This document shows positions 52,956 to 62,312 of a stretch of DNA of 64,000 nt, piece by piece. Location of the stretch: NCBI GenBank assembly GCA_964485395.1, contig CAZAJF010000019.1, forward strand, positions 1-64,000, written 5' to 3'. The notes beneath the pieces are model-generated. The model saw only the letters and a program-made list of their open reading frames with translations. It was not told the DNA's origin and searched no databases. The stretch's first letter is position 1. Every line of letters starts with the position of its first letter. The translations under genes and the position numbers were made by a program. The DNA comes from JANNSO01 sp964485395 (GTDB lineage Bacteria > Spirochaetota > Spirochaetia > Treponematales > UBA12059).

Positions 52956-53930
52956 GTGAAGAAAACAAAACTGATTTTAATCGACGGCATGACCGGCTCC
53001 GGCAAGTCCGTAAGCGCCCATTTTTTGGCGAGGCAGCTGGCCAAGAACGGCATAAAGGCCCGCTGGTATCACGAGGAGGAGCCCGACCACCCCTTGCTGT
53101 ACCGTGAACCCGAAGAATACAAGGGCCTGCCCGAGGCGGAACGCAAGGAAATTTACATGCGCGACTACCCGGCGCAATGGAAAGCCTTCGCGGATTCCCT
53201 TCAGGGCTCCGACGAGGTTTCCATCGTGGAGTGCTACCTTTTCCAGTCTTCGCTTATCGGCCTGGTGCGCCTGGAATATCCGAGGGAACGTATAAAGGCT
53301 TTTTCGCGCGGCCTCGTGGACCAGGTGCGCGGCCTCGACCCTGTCATTATTTCCTTATACCAGGAAGACGTCCCCAAGGCGCTGCGCCTCAACTGGTCTC
53401 GCCGCGGAAAAGACTGGATGGACTGGTACGTGGACCGCATGGCCAAGACGTCCTGGGCCGTGAAGCGCGGCATCGGCGGGGCGGAAGCGTCCTACGGCAT
53501 ATGGGAATCCTGGATGTCCATGACCAGGGAGCTGGTGGCGGAATTCGGCGTGCCGTACCTTGCCATCGAAAACTCCGCCCAGGATTGGGCCGGCTATCGG
53601 GCGAGCATGCTTGAGTTCCTCGGCGTGCCGTTCGTCGCCGAGACCTTGGCGCGGCCCGCGGATTCTCGCTTCGCCGGTTTGTACATGGGCAAGGGCGACG
53701 AAGGAGAGGATGCGCCGTTCAACGTGCGCGCGGAAGCCGACGGCCTCCGCGTTGACGCGTTCTGGCCAGACCTTCGGCTCCTGCCGAAAACCGATACCGA
53801 GTTTGAGATGGAGGGTTTTCCGTTCTCATTCCGCTTCAATCTCGACTCTGGAGGCGTTCCCGTTTCGCTGGAGGTATCGGAAGCGACCTTCGCGTTCGAG
53901 AAAGGCTGGACCGCGCTGCGTCAAGCTTGA
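52956..53930 (+). CDS. P-loop NTPase/kinase-like protein of unknown substrate
   Basis: 324 residues from GTG, 4 bases after TGGAGG. Walker A DGMTGSGKS at residues 10-18, a kinase-like central part (RWYHEEEPDHPL, VECYLFQSSLIGLVRLEY) and a beta-rich C-terminal 70 residues. Resembles uncharacterised thymidylate-kinase-like hydrolases. A longer frame from 52818 has no signal or Shine-Dalgarno. Confidence 0.75.
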   Translation: MKKTKLILIDGMTGSGKSVSAHFLARQLAKNGIKARWYHEEEPDHPLLYREPEEYKGLPEAERKEIYMRDYPAQWKAFADSLQGSDEVSIVECYLFQSSLIGLVRLEYPRERIKAFSRGLVDQVRGLDPVIISLYQEDVPKALRLNWSRRGKDWMDWYVDRMAKTSWAVKRGIGGAEASYGIWESWMSMTRELVAEFGVPYLAIENSAQDWAGYRASMLEFLGVPFVAETLARPADSRFAGLYMGKGDEGEDAPFNVRAEADGLRVDAFWPDLRLLPKTDTEFEMEGFPFSFRFNLDSGGVPVSLEVSEATFAFEKGWTALRQA

Positions 53931-54826
53931 TTCGGCGGCGGGCTCAGGTCGGGCATCCGGATTTCTCCGGGTTTGGCCGACAAGCGCATGATGGTCGCGG
54001 CCTCACCCGGATACTTGGCCTTCAGCTTTCCCGAGTTCGCCGCCTCGAAGCAGGCGGGTATGAAGCCGGGTGCCATGGTGCAGCCGAACAGCGAATACCG
54101 GCCGCCTTCGGACATCTCACCGGCCTGCCACACGCCCGCCGGTACCGTGAATTGCGCGAGCTGCCCGCTGGCGCTGTCTGCGCCCATGGATACCGACTGC
54201 GCCCGGCCGTCGGGGTGCAGGAGATGCAGCGTGAGCGGGTCTCCGTTATAGAAATGCCACACTTCGTCCGTGTCCAGGCGGTGGAAGCACGAGACGCTCC
54301 GGGGGCTGTCGGTATACAGGCCGATCATCGCGGTGCCCATGGGTCGTATCCCCGCAGATAGATCGCTGTGCTCCTCCGCCGATTGCCAGCTGCTTTTGTA
54401 GAGGGTTCCCTCGACTGGCAGGCGACCGAAGCGATACCTGCGGAGAATAGCCTGGGTATCCGGGTGAATGGGCTTGCCGTCGAAAGACTCGAGGTCCACG
54501 ACGTCGACGATGGCGTCCGCGTTGAGTTCGCCGTACAGGTGCGGAAACATCGAGTCGGCTTCGAAGCCCGGTGCGGCGATTCTGTCGGGCGCCGGGCTCG
54601 GCGGTTCGAACCGAAGCTCGGAACGCAGCAGGGAAGGGTCTACCACGAGGATTACCTGGTCCTTAAGCCCGGCGTAAAAACGTGCCGCCACTTTAAGCAC
54701 TTGGTGCGCCCGCGAAAAGTGGATGAAGCCCTCGGCTTCGAGGCTCGGGGTGCGGAAGACTCCGGCCTTGACTGCGGCCGCAGCCTGGTCTCGGCCTGTG
54801 ATATTGAAAATGCATTCTGCTTTCAT
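53921..54826 (-). CDS. DUF952-cupin (DUF985) fusion protein
   Basis: 301 residues. Residues 1-110 match DUF952 (FIHFSRAHQV, DADAIVDVVDL-like region), residues 135-290 a DUF985-type cupin with YTDSPRSVSCFHRLDTDEVWHFY-like sequence (seen as CFHRLDTDEVWHFYNG) and a GCTMAPGF end. Both are usually separate small proteins of unknown biochemistry. The start overlaps a mini HTH gene by ATGA; the stop overlaps the convergent kinase-like gene by 10 bases. Confidence 0.83.
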   Translation of the reverse strand: MKAECIFNITGRDQAAAAVKAGVFRTPSLEAEGFIHFSRAHQVLKVAARFYAGLKDQVILVVDPSLLRSELRFEPPSPAPDRIAAPGFEADSMFPHLYGELNADAIVDVVDLESFDGKPIHPDTQAILRRYRFGRLPVEGTLYKSSWQSAEEHSDLSAGIRPMGTAMIGLYTDSPRSVSCFHRLDTDEVWHFYNGDPLTLHLLHPDGRAQSVSMGADSASGQLAQFTVPAGVWQAGEMSEGGRYSLFGCTMAPGFIPACFEAANSGKLKAKYPGEAATIMRLSAKPGEIRMPDLSPPPNQA

Positions 54827-54993
54827 GGACGATTCTCCTCGGTTTCGCGGGACGTATAAAGAACGAGCAGTTCAAGCCTTGAGTGGGCGCCCGTTTTTTG
54901 GGATATGTTCTGGCAATGCTTGCGAACCGTCTCCGGCGAAATAAAAAGTTCCGCCGCGATTTCCTTGGCCGACCTATTCTGGCGGTTGTTCAT
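54823..54993 (-). CDS. Mini LuxR-type HTH protein (possibly a remnant)
   Basis: 56 residues, too short for usual gene calling. The sequence contains SAKEIAAELFISPETVRKH and KTGAHSRLELL, the GerE/LuxR recognition helix and fourth helix, but lacks the LTxRE first helix. AAGG lies seven bases before the ATG, and a stop codon precedes it in frame. The stop overlaps the ATG of the DUF952-cupin gene, so translation is coupled. Upstream, AGGAGG followed by a TTG opens a 19-codon frame that stops inside this gene, hinting at a decayed longer regulator. Confidence 0.55.
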   Translation of the reverse strand: MNNRQNRSAKEIAAELFISPETVRKHCQNISQKTGAHSRLELLVLYTSRETEENRP

Positions 54994-55144
54994 GGTTGTG
55001 CCTTACCATAGCATCGATACGGCTTGAAAGCAAGGAATACCTCCTTTCTACCGCACCGGATACTCCAAACGGGTAATGGACGTTTTCCGGCCTTGCGCAT
55101 AATGTTTAATTGATTGGCATACGGGGATGTCTTGGGAGGAATCC

Positions 55145-55820
55145 ATGAGAATTTGCGTATTCGGAGCCGGTGTGATCGGCAGTCTCTATGCAAAGACCAG
55201 CTCGTATCGGCCTTGCCGGAACTTTAGAGCAACAAGGCGACGCCGCTGTTCGTGTCCATGATCAACAGCGCAGACGGGTCCAAGGCGCTGTCCGGGGCGA
55301 TAGGCGCAGACCGGCTGGTTTTGGGTTTTCCGGGCGCCGGTGGTTCCCGCTTGGACGATGGAACGGTACTGTACCGCGTCGTTACCAAGGCGATACAGCG
55401 AACCACGTTCGGTGAATTGCGCGGGGCGGTTTCCGATCAAGTGCGCGCCGTCGGCCACGCAATATCCACGGCGGGTTTTCCGGTCGCGCTTACCGGCCGA
55501 ATGGAGGCTTGGCAAAAAACGCACGTGGCCATGGTAAGCCCCTTGGCCAACGGATTTTACGCGAAGGCATGAGTATCCTGCGTTCGTGCGGAATCCCGCC
55601 AGAGCCGCCGCGGCTGGAACAGGTTTTTCGTCTGCCGAAAAGCCTGCTGCTTCCCTTGTTTGCTTGTGCGTTCCGTACAGCGTGGGCGGAGACGGTGATT
55701 GCGGAGCATGCCGCGACGGCACGGGCGGAGATGCGTCTGCTCGCCGGGGAGTTCCTGGCTTTTGCGGCCGATTCCGGCAAAAAAACGGAAGCGCTTCGAT
55801 CTCTTGCCGCGTTCGCGTAG
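55145..55820 (+). pseudogene. Decayed ketopantoate reductase (PanE/ApbA family)
   Basis: GGGAGGA and an ATG open with MRICVFGAGVIGSLYA, the Rossmann start of this family, but the frame fails after about 35 residues. A second frame, with TAG at 55225-55227, gives NKATPLFVSMINSADG and on to WQKTHVAMVSPLANGFYAK (stop 55572). A third (to 55820) gives PPRLEQVFRLPKSLLLPLF..EMRLLAGEFLAFA. Together these are parts of one reductase with a large internal deletion, a stop and a frameshift. Confidence 0.8.
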
Positions 55821-55895
55821 AAGATCGCGGTAGATGGCCTGAGGCGCACAGCCGTCGCGCGCGTCTTTGGAATCATAAAAAAAATTCGCGTTTTA

Positions 55896-55924
55896 TTGAA
55901 TGTCGACCGTTTTTGCTGTACACT
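55896..55924 (+). promoter_or_regulatory. Promoter of the envelope-protein operon
   Basis: TTGAAT (55896-55901), 17-bp spacer, TACACT (55919-55924). Gives an mRNA leader of about 155 nt before the gene at 56085. Confidence 0.55.
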
Positions 55925-55930
55925 AATAGT

Positions 55931-56084
55931 ATCTTTAAATCGCAGCTTCTCCAAGCTTGAAGGCGGCTAAGCCGCCTGGAAGGGCATACGCGCCGGAGAG
56001 CCGAGGGGCTTTCGGTTCCTGTTAAGTAATTTTGAGCTTTTTGCCAAAAATCTACGCAACGCTTGCGGGTATTTGGAGGCCAAA
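55931..56084 (+). other. Structured 5' leader of the envelope-protein gene
   Basis: Contains AGGCGGC-TAA-GCCGCCT (55961-55977) and a smaller CCGA..TCGG hairpin (about 56000-56015), then the GGAGG ribosome binding site at 56075-56079. No known riboswitch recognised. Confidence 0.35.
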
Positions 56085-58202
56085 ATGAAAAAAAACAATT
56101 CTTTTACCGCAGTTTTTTTCCTGCTGTCGACGCTCCTGGCCGCCCAGGCGGCAGACGCCGATCCGACCGCGCCCGCCGGAGTTAAAATAGGATTGTACGG
56201 CGGAGGATCGTTGCCTTTGGGCACGAGCGCAGCCTTTTATTCCGCAGGCTATTTTGCCGATTTTTCCGGCAACCTCCCCTTGAACTCCTCTTTGGGACTC
56301 AATCTCGGGCTGGGGTACGCGGGCCTTCCCCTTATCGCCGGTCCCCGTATCGACCTGGGGCGGGCTGAACTCGGCGCAAGCTACGTTCTGCCGCTGGGAA
56401 ACCTCCTGTCCCTCAAGGGGACCCTCGGAGCCGGCGGTTTTTTCGGCGCCTTGAGCGACGGTTCCGGCTTACCCGCGGATTCCGCGACCTCCTCGGCAGG
56501 ACCCTGCGCCTCGGCCGATGTTTCTTTTTCTTTCCTGGGCGTGCGCAACCTGGACCTTACCCTCGGCCTGCGCTACAGGAACCTGTTCGGCCTTTGGAGC
56601 GGGCTTGAAGGCGGCATCAGCGCCTCCATCAAGCTGGAACCGCGAAGGTCGGCGCTGGCCGCCGCTACCCGCGTCCTTCCGTTGGGATCGGACGGCCTTG
56701 TCGTGGATACCATCCAGTTCGGAAACGTCTTCCCCGTTTTTTTCAAGTACTATAACGACTATTCATTCGGTTCCGCCATGCTTACGAATAACGAGAAAGA
56801 TGCCGTTACCGACGTGTCGGTCAGTTTGTTCATGCGGCAGTACATGGACGCCCCCAAGATATGCGCGGTCATTCCCAGGCTTGAGCGCGGCGAAAAATCC
56901 GAGGTTGGTTTCTTGGCCCTCTTCACGGACAAAATGCTGGAGATAACCGAAGGGACGATGGTGTCGGCCGACATCGGCGTTACCTATTCGCTCAAGGGCC
57001 AGCAGGTTCAGAAGAGCGGAAGCGAGGCGGTCCGCATCCTCGACCGGAACGCGATGACATGGCTGGACGATCGATGCGCGGCGGCGTACATAACGGCCAA
57101 GGATCCCTCGATCCTCAGCTTCGCCAAGAATGTAGCCGGCTCCATCAAGAGCGTCATGAATCTTTCCGTTAATAAAAACTTGCAGACTGCGCTGGCCCTG
57201 CACGAGGCCCTGGATCTGTACGGCATGAACTACGTCGTAGACCCTAAGTCCTCGTATTCGTCCGGCTCAGCAAACAAGGAAGCCGTGGATTTTCTTCAGT
57301 TTCCGCGGCAGACGCTCGAGTATCGGGCCGGGGACTGCGATGACCTTACGATTCTCTATACGGCCCTGCTGGAATCGGTGGGCATAGAAACGGCGCTGCT
57401 TACCGTACCCGGGCATATTTACGCCGCCTTTTACCTGGATGTCTCCGCCGATGACGCGCGAAAAGTTTTCTCGCGACCAGACGACCTCATTATCCGCGAT
57501 GGAAAAGTTTGGCTGCCCGTGGAGATTACCGACCGCAAGGGCGGATTCCTCGCCGCCTGGCAGACCGGAGCCAAGGAATGGCGGGAGGCCGATGCGCGGA
57601 AACAGGCCGGGCTCTTCCCCGTGCACGAAGCCTGGACGGTTTTTGAGCCGGTAGGCCTTCCCGGGGTTCCCCCCGCCTTTTCTTTTCCCGAGCCGGACGC
57701 TGTCTTGACGCGCTATCAAAGCGAGACGACCCGGTTCATCGAGCGCGAGCTAGTTCCCCTGACGGCCAAGATTCAAGCCGAGATATCCAGAACCAACGGC
57801 GCTCCGAAGGCCATCAACTCGCTGGGCGTGCTGTATGCCAGATTCGGTCTGTACGACAAGGCTGAAGTCGAATTCAAGAAAAATATCGTCAAGCTCGAGT
57901 ATGTTCCCTCGCTCCTTAATCTCGGGAATATACAAAGCCTCAAAAACAAGCGGGACGCCGCTTCCGGCTATTTCGAACGCGCATACCGGGCAGAGCCGCG
58001 AAACGCCCTCGCCGTGTTGTACCTGGCCAAGATAAACCACGAGGCGGAAAATTACGGCCTGGTTAAAAAGCTCTACGCGGAACTGGCGCTCCTGGATTCC
58101 GCCCTTGCCGCGCAATACGCCTGGTTGGATCTCAAGGGCGCCGAAGCCGCGCGAGCCTCGGATGTTTCGCGGAGCAAGGAGCAGCTGCTATGGTCGGAAT
58201 AA
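56085..58202 (+). CDS. Exported protein with beta-rich N-terminus, transglutaminase-like domain and TPR repeats
   Basis: 705 residues. Signal peptide (KNNSFTAVFFLLSTLLAAQA). Residues 30-190 are Gly/Leu-rich and strand-like, as in small outer-membrane barrels; 190-340 beta-rich; 370-480 transglutaminase/cysteine-protease-like with the Cys in RAGDCDDLTILYTALL and the His in VPGHIYAAFY; 560-690 TPR helices. Likely envelope-located, perhaps acting on or assembling the next gene's product. The start ATG follows GGAGG by five bases; it overlaps the next gene by 13 bases. Confidence 0.82.
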   Translation: MKKNNSFTAVFFLLSTLLAAQAADADPTAPAGVKIGLYGGGSLPLGTSAAFYSAGYFADFSGNLPLNSSLGLNLGLGYAGLPLIAGPRIDLGRAELGASYVLPLGNLLSLKGTLGAGGFFGALSDGSGLPADSATSSAGPCASADVSFSFLGVRNLDLTLGLRYRNLFGLWSGLEGGISASIKLEPRRSALAAATRVLPLGSDGLVVDTIQFGNVFPVFFKYYNDYSFGSAMLTNNEKDAVTDVSVSLFMRQYMDAPKICAVIPRLERGEKSEVGFLALFTDKMLEITEGTMVSADIGVTYSLKGQQVQKSGSEAVRILDRNAMTWLDDRCAAAYITAKDPSILSFAKNVAGSIKSVMNLSVNKNLQTALALHEALDLYGMNYVVDPKSSYSSGSANKEAVDFLQFPRQTLEYRAGDCDDLTILYTALLESVGIETALLTVPGHIYAAFYLDVSADDARKVFSRPDDLIIRDGKVWLPVEITDRKGGFLAAWQTGAKEWREADARKQAGLFPVHEAWTVFEPVGLPGVPPAFSFPEPDAVLTRYQSETTRFIERELVPLTAKIQAEISRTNGAPKAINSLGVLYARFGLYDKAEVEFKKNIVKLEYVPSLLNLGNIQSLKNKRDAASGYFERAYRAEPRNALAVLYLAKINHEAENYGLVKKLYAELALLDSALAAQYAWLDLKGAEAARASDVSRSKEQLLWSE

Positions 58203-61200
58203 AAAAACCAGGCGCATCCTTCGCGATAATCGCCGTCTGCGCCTTCCTTTGCGTCTGCGGAGCGTTGGCCTGCAAAAACGCCCTCATGGACACCGTGGAA
58301 AAACTGACGGTGGAATATAACGCCACGCTCCGGGCTCCCCTCACGCCTCCTGCGCCGGAGGTGACCGCCGCGGACTCGCAGCTGACCGTTTCGTGGTCGG
58401 CCCTCCTTGGAGCCTCCGACTACGATGTCTACTGGAGTACCTCCAACGATACCGCGACAATTCTTCCCGCCTCATTCGTTACCACAAAAATACTGAACGT
58501 CACGATTACCGGCCTTGAAAACGGCACCACGTATTTCGTATGGCTCAGGGCCAGGAACGGCGCCGGAATAAGCGGGTACAGCCCATCTTCCAGCGGAACT
58601 CCCGTAAAGGCGGAGACGCCGCCCGCCGCACCGGCCGCCCCTGTCCTCGTATTTGGCGACGGCAGGTTTAGCGCTTCATGGACCGCCGTGGAAGGCGCGA
58701 CTTCCTACGAGTTGTATTGGAGCACCCAATCCGAAACGCTTACCATTCCGGCGGCGAACCGCGCGACCACGAGTGAGCTTTCCTGCGTGGTGGAAGGCCT
58801 CTCCAACGGCATCACGTATTATGTGTGGCTGAAAGCCGTCAACGCTATCGGCCCCAGCGGCTTCAGCCTCTACGCGAGCGGCATTCCCATCCCTCCGCCG
58901 GCCGCACCGGATAAACCGGTTCTAACGGCAGGCAACACGCAAATATCGGCGACCTGGACCGCGGTAAGCGGGGCGTCGAGCTATGACGTCTTTTGGCACA
59001 CGGTAAACGACTCGTCCAAGATTCCTTCCGGCGCCGTAAAGAACGTAACGGAAACTTCCTGCGTAATCGACGGACTCGTCAACAAGACTCTGTATTACGT
59101 ATGGCTCAAGGCAAGGAACAGCGCCGGCGTCAGCGCCTTTGGCCCGGCGGCGAATTGCAGGCCGGTGGATCCTCCAGCAGCGCCCGGCGCGCCTTCGTTG
59201 AATCCCTCCGATTCCCAGCTCGGCGTTTCTTGGGTCGCGGTAGCAGACGCTACCGACTATGACGTTTCCTGGAGCACCGTGGACAGCACCGAGTCAATTC
59301 CTCCCGCCAACAAACTCACCACCGCCAAGACAAGCTGCGCCATTACGGGACTCGCGAACGGCACCCGGTACTATGTCTGGATAAAAGCCTGGAACACGGG
59401 CGGTTCCAGCGACTGGGGTCCGTCGTCGGGCGAATCGCCGGTAGCGGCCACGACGCCGCCCGCCGCGCCGCCCGCGCCGACGCTTGTCGCGGGAGACGGA
59501 AGGATACAGGTCTCCTGGACGACGGTAAGCGGGGCCGCGAGTTACAATATCTATTGGGCCGAGTCCAATAATCCGGCGAACGTTCTTATTGGCGACAAGC
59601 AGGAAGGATTGCTGACCTTGTCCACGACGATAACGCCGCTTCCCAACGGCATAATCCACTATGTGTGGGTTCGGGCCGTAAACTCGATAGGAATCGGCGA
59701 TTGGAGCCAGTCATCCGGGGCAAAGACGATCGCGACTCCGGAAAAACCCGCCATGACGATGGGGCAGCGGCAGTTTGATATTTCCTGGTTGGGCGTCACC
59801 GGGGCCACCAATTACGATATTTATTGGAATACGGTCGACGATACGGCCAGCATCCCCGTGGCCAACGTGAAAAATATTATTACGTCGTCGACGACGATAA
59901 CAAGGTCCGTTACCGGATTGGAGAGCAATACCCTGTACTACGCCTGGATCAAGGCGAGGAATTCGAGCGGCATCAGCGATTTCTGCACGGTATCGAGCGG
60001 AACCACGTTCCCGGAAATTACCTTCGACAAAAACGACGCCTCCGCGACGGGGACCATGGGGAATCAGGCCATGGCGCACAATACGTCGGGCAACCTCAAT
60101 GCCAATGCCTTCAGCAAAGAAGGCTGGACTTTTTCGGGGTGGGCCACGACGAGCGGCGGAGCAGTCGCGTACGCCAATGGAGCCGGTTTTTCCATGGGAA
60201 CCGAAAACGTGGTGTTGTACGCAAAGTGGACCGCCAATGTCTATTCGATATATTTTAATAAAAACGACGATGCGGCGACCGGCTCCATGGCTCCTCAAGG
60301 CATCTCCTGCGGCTCCTCCGCAACCTTGAGCGCGAACGGGTTCAGTAAAACCGGCTGGGCTTTCGCCGGTTGGTCGACAACCCCCGGCGGAACCTTGGCG
60401 TACGGAGATCAGGCAAGTTATACGATGGGGCCGCAGGACGTAACGCTCTACGCGCTCTGGAACCCGGGAATCACGTTCGACAAAAACGACGGCGGCGCCA
60501 CGGGAACCATGCCGATGCAAGTGATTCCTTCAGGTACCCAGGCAGCCATCGCCGCGAACGCCTTTGCCAAGACCGGCTGGAGTTTTTCCGGATGGGCCAC
60601 CAGCCCCGGCGGAGCCGTCGAGTACGCGAACGGAGCGACATTCTCAATGGGCGCATCCAGCGTTATGCTCTACGCCAAGTGGACGATCGATCAATACTGG
60701 TTGACGGTCAACGCCGGAGGCAACGGAAGCATAGCCGTTCCCGCATCCAGCCCGGTCCTAGTTACCTATAATACGCCGTTCGAGATTACCGCGGTTCCTG
60801 CCTCGCTGTACGAGTTTACGACCTGGACCGTGACCTCGGGAACGGGCGTCAGCTTCGGCGCCGCCCCAAACGCAAATACCACCGTGATTCTCACGAGCGG
60901 GCCTGCGACCATCCAAGCCAACTTTTCCCCGATATCGGGCGCGGTTCAGTGGTGGCGAACAAGGGCTGACGGTATTGCAGGTCGTTTTTTCGGCACGGCG
61001 GTTGATGCTTCCGGTAATGTTTATGCCGTGGGTGATCAAAGCACCACATCTCCCTGTACTTACGGAACCTCCCCGCTGGTGACCGCGACGGGAAAATTCA
61101 CGGGAATTAATAGTGTCATTGTAAAATACAATTCATCGGGAATTGCGCAATGGGCAAGAACCGCCAGCGAAGGACCTGCTGCCAGCGGTTTCTTTGCGGT

Positions 61201-62284
61201 TGCCGCGGATTCGTCCGGTAACGTCTACGCAGCCGGATTTCAACTCGGCACGGTGCCATTTACCTATGGCACTTCGCCCCCAGTGAGCGTCGGAGGAGTC
61301 AACTCGTCCTTTAATGTGGTATTGGTAAAATATGATTCGTCGGGAACAGCGCAATGGGCAAGAAGTGTAAGTTTAGGAAGCGGGTACAGCATGTTTTCGG
61401 CGGTAGCCGTGGATTCCGCGGGGAACGTCTATGCCGCGGGAAGGCAGAGTGGCGTGTCGCTATATAAATATGGCACTAGCCCCGTGGTTACCGCGACGGG
61501 GACAAGTTCCTCCAGTAATGTGGTGCTGGTAAAATACAATGCCTCGGGAACCGCCCAGTGGGCTAAGACCATCGTTTCGCCTTCTTCAAATAGTTACTTT
61601 TTAGGTGTGGCGGTAGATTTTTCGGGTAATGTATACGCAACCGGAATTCAAACCGGCACGAATGCCTATGATTATGGCAACAGTCCGCCTGTAAGCGCGA
61701 GAGGGTCATCCGTGAACGACAATGCCGTTCTAGTAAAATATACTGCTGCGGGTATCGCGCAATGGGCAACGTCCGTCAGCAATTCTGCTTCGGCAAGCAT
61801 CTTTAACGGTGTTGCCGTGGATGGTGGGGGTAATGTCTATGCCGCAGGCTCTCAAACCGGAATTACGCCTTTTAATTACGGCTCGGGAATTGTCGTGCCC
61901 GGAACAAGTACGGGTCTCAATGCCGTTCTTGTAAGATATAGTAATTCGGGCATGGCGCAATGGGCGAAGTCCACGAGTATAACGAGCACGGTGCACAGTT
62001 ATTATTACGGCGTTGCCGTTGCCGAAACGGGCATGGTGTACGCTGTGGGATACCAAAATGGAACAGGTACATACAATTACGGAGGTGCAAGCGCTTCAGG
62101 ACAATGGTCGGAGTATAACGCGGTCCTCGTTAAGTATAATCCTATGGGTACCGCAGTTTGGGCCAATGCCATAAACACTGGGCTCGTCGTGTCCATCAAC
62201 CGGGCGGTTGCGCTGGACGGCGCGGGAAATGTTTTCGTCGCGGGGTCGCAGTCCAATATCCTGCTGGCAAAGCATTTCGAGTAG
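58190..62284 (+). CDS. Giant lipoprotein with FN3 domains, InlB B-repeats and a seven-repeat beta-propeller
   Basis: 1364 residues with a signal peptide ending at a Cys in GALAC (imperfect lipobox). Six FN3-like domains follow (about 50-610; recurrent YYVWLKARN and TSYxxYW motifs), then three Listeria-Bacteroides/InlB B-repeats (about 615-840; each ITFDKND..ATGTM..GW.F.GW..LYAKW), one divergent bacterial repeat (to about 925) and seven SBBP-type repeats (GVAVDxxGNVYAAGxQ, about 930-1360) that should close a beta-propeller. Likely cell-surface adhesin or binding protein. AAGGAG sits 8 bases before the ATG. Confidence 0.9.
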   Translation: MVGIKKPGASFAIIAVCAFLCVCGALACKNALMDTVEKLTVEYNATLRAPLTPPAPEVTAADSQLTVSWSALLGASDYDVYWSTSNDTATILPASFVTTKILNVTITGLENGTTYFVWLRARNGAGISGYSPSSSGTPVKAETPPAAPAAPVLVFGDGRFSASWTAVEGATSYELYWSTQSETLTIPAANRATTSELSCVVEGLSNGITYYVWLKAVNAIGPSGFSLYASGIPIPPPAAPDKPVLTAGNTQISATWTAVSGASSYDVFWHTVNDSSKIPSGAVKNVTETSCVIDGLVNKTLYYVWLKARNSAGVSAFGPAANCRPVDPPAAPGAPSLNPSDSQLGVSWVAVADATDYDVSWSTVDSTESIPPANKLTTAKTSCAITGLANGTRYYVWIKAWNTGGSSDWGPSSGESPVAATTPPAAPPAPTLVAGDGRIQVSWTTVSGAASYNIYWAESNNPANVLIGDKQEGLLTLSTTITPLPNGIIHYVWVRAVNSIGIGDWSQSSGAKTIATPEKPAMTMGQRQFDISWLGVTGATNYDIYWNTVDDTASIPVANVKNIITSSTTITRSVTGLESNTLYYAWIKARNSSGISDFCTVSSGTTFPEITFDKNDASATGTMGNQAMAHNTSGNLNANAFSKEGWTFSGWATTSGGAVAYANGAGFSMGTENVVLYAKWTANVYSIYFNKNDDAATGSMAPQGISCGSSATLSANGFSKTGWAFAGWSTTPGGTLAYGDQASYTMGPQDVTLYALWNPGITFDKNDGGATGTMPMQVIPSGTQAAIAANAFAKTGWSFSGWATSPGGAVEYANGATFSMGASSVMLYAKWTIDQYWLTVNAGGNGSIAVPASSPVLVTYNTPFEITAVPASLYEFTTWTVTSGTGVSFGAAPNANTTVILTSGPATIQANFSPISGAVQWWRTRADGIAGRFFGTAVDASGNVYAVGDQSTTSPCTYGTSPLVTATGKFTGINSVIVKYNSSGIAQWARTASEGPAASGFFAVAADSSGNVYAAGFQLGTVPFTYGTSPPVSVGGVNSSFNVVLVKYDSSGTAQWARSVSLGSGYSMFSAVAVDSAGNVYAAGRQSGVSLYKYGTSPVVTATGTSSSSNVVLVKYNASGTAQWAKTIVSPSSNSYFLGVAVDFSGNVYATGIQTGTNAYDYGNSPPVSARGSSVNDNAVLVKYTAAGIAQWATSVSNSASASIFNGVAVDGGGNVYAAGSQTGITPFNYGSGIVVPGTSTGLNAVLVRYSNSGMAQWAKSTSITSTVHSYYYGVAVAETGMVYAVGYQNGTGTYNYGGASASGQWSEYNAVLVKYNPMGTAVWANAINTGLVVSINRAVALDGAGNVFVAGSQSNILLAKHFE

Positions 62285-62287
62285 GGC

Positions 62288-62305
62288 TTATGGGGGGGCA
62301 GACCC
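62288..62305. repeat. Palindromic GGGG..CAGACCCC motif, left of the toxin-antitoxin pair
   Basis: TTATGGGGGGGCAGACCCC; the same TTATGGGG..GGC..CAGACCCC pattern recurs at 63093 on the other side of the module, in the same orientation. Confidence 0.5.
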
Positions 62306-62312
62306 CAAGCTT

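Noticed and set aside
55490..55954. A minus-strand 154-codon frame
   Set aside because: It is antisense to the reductase relic and shows no domain.
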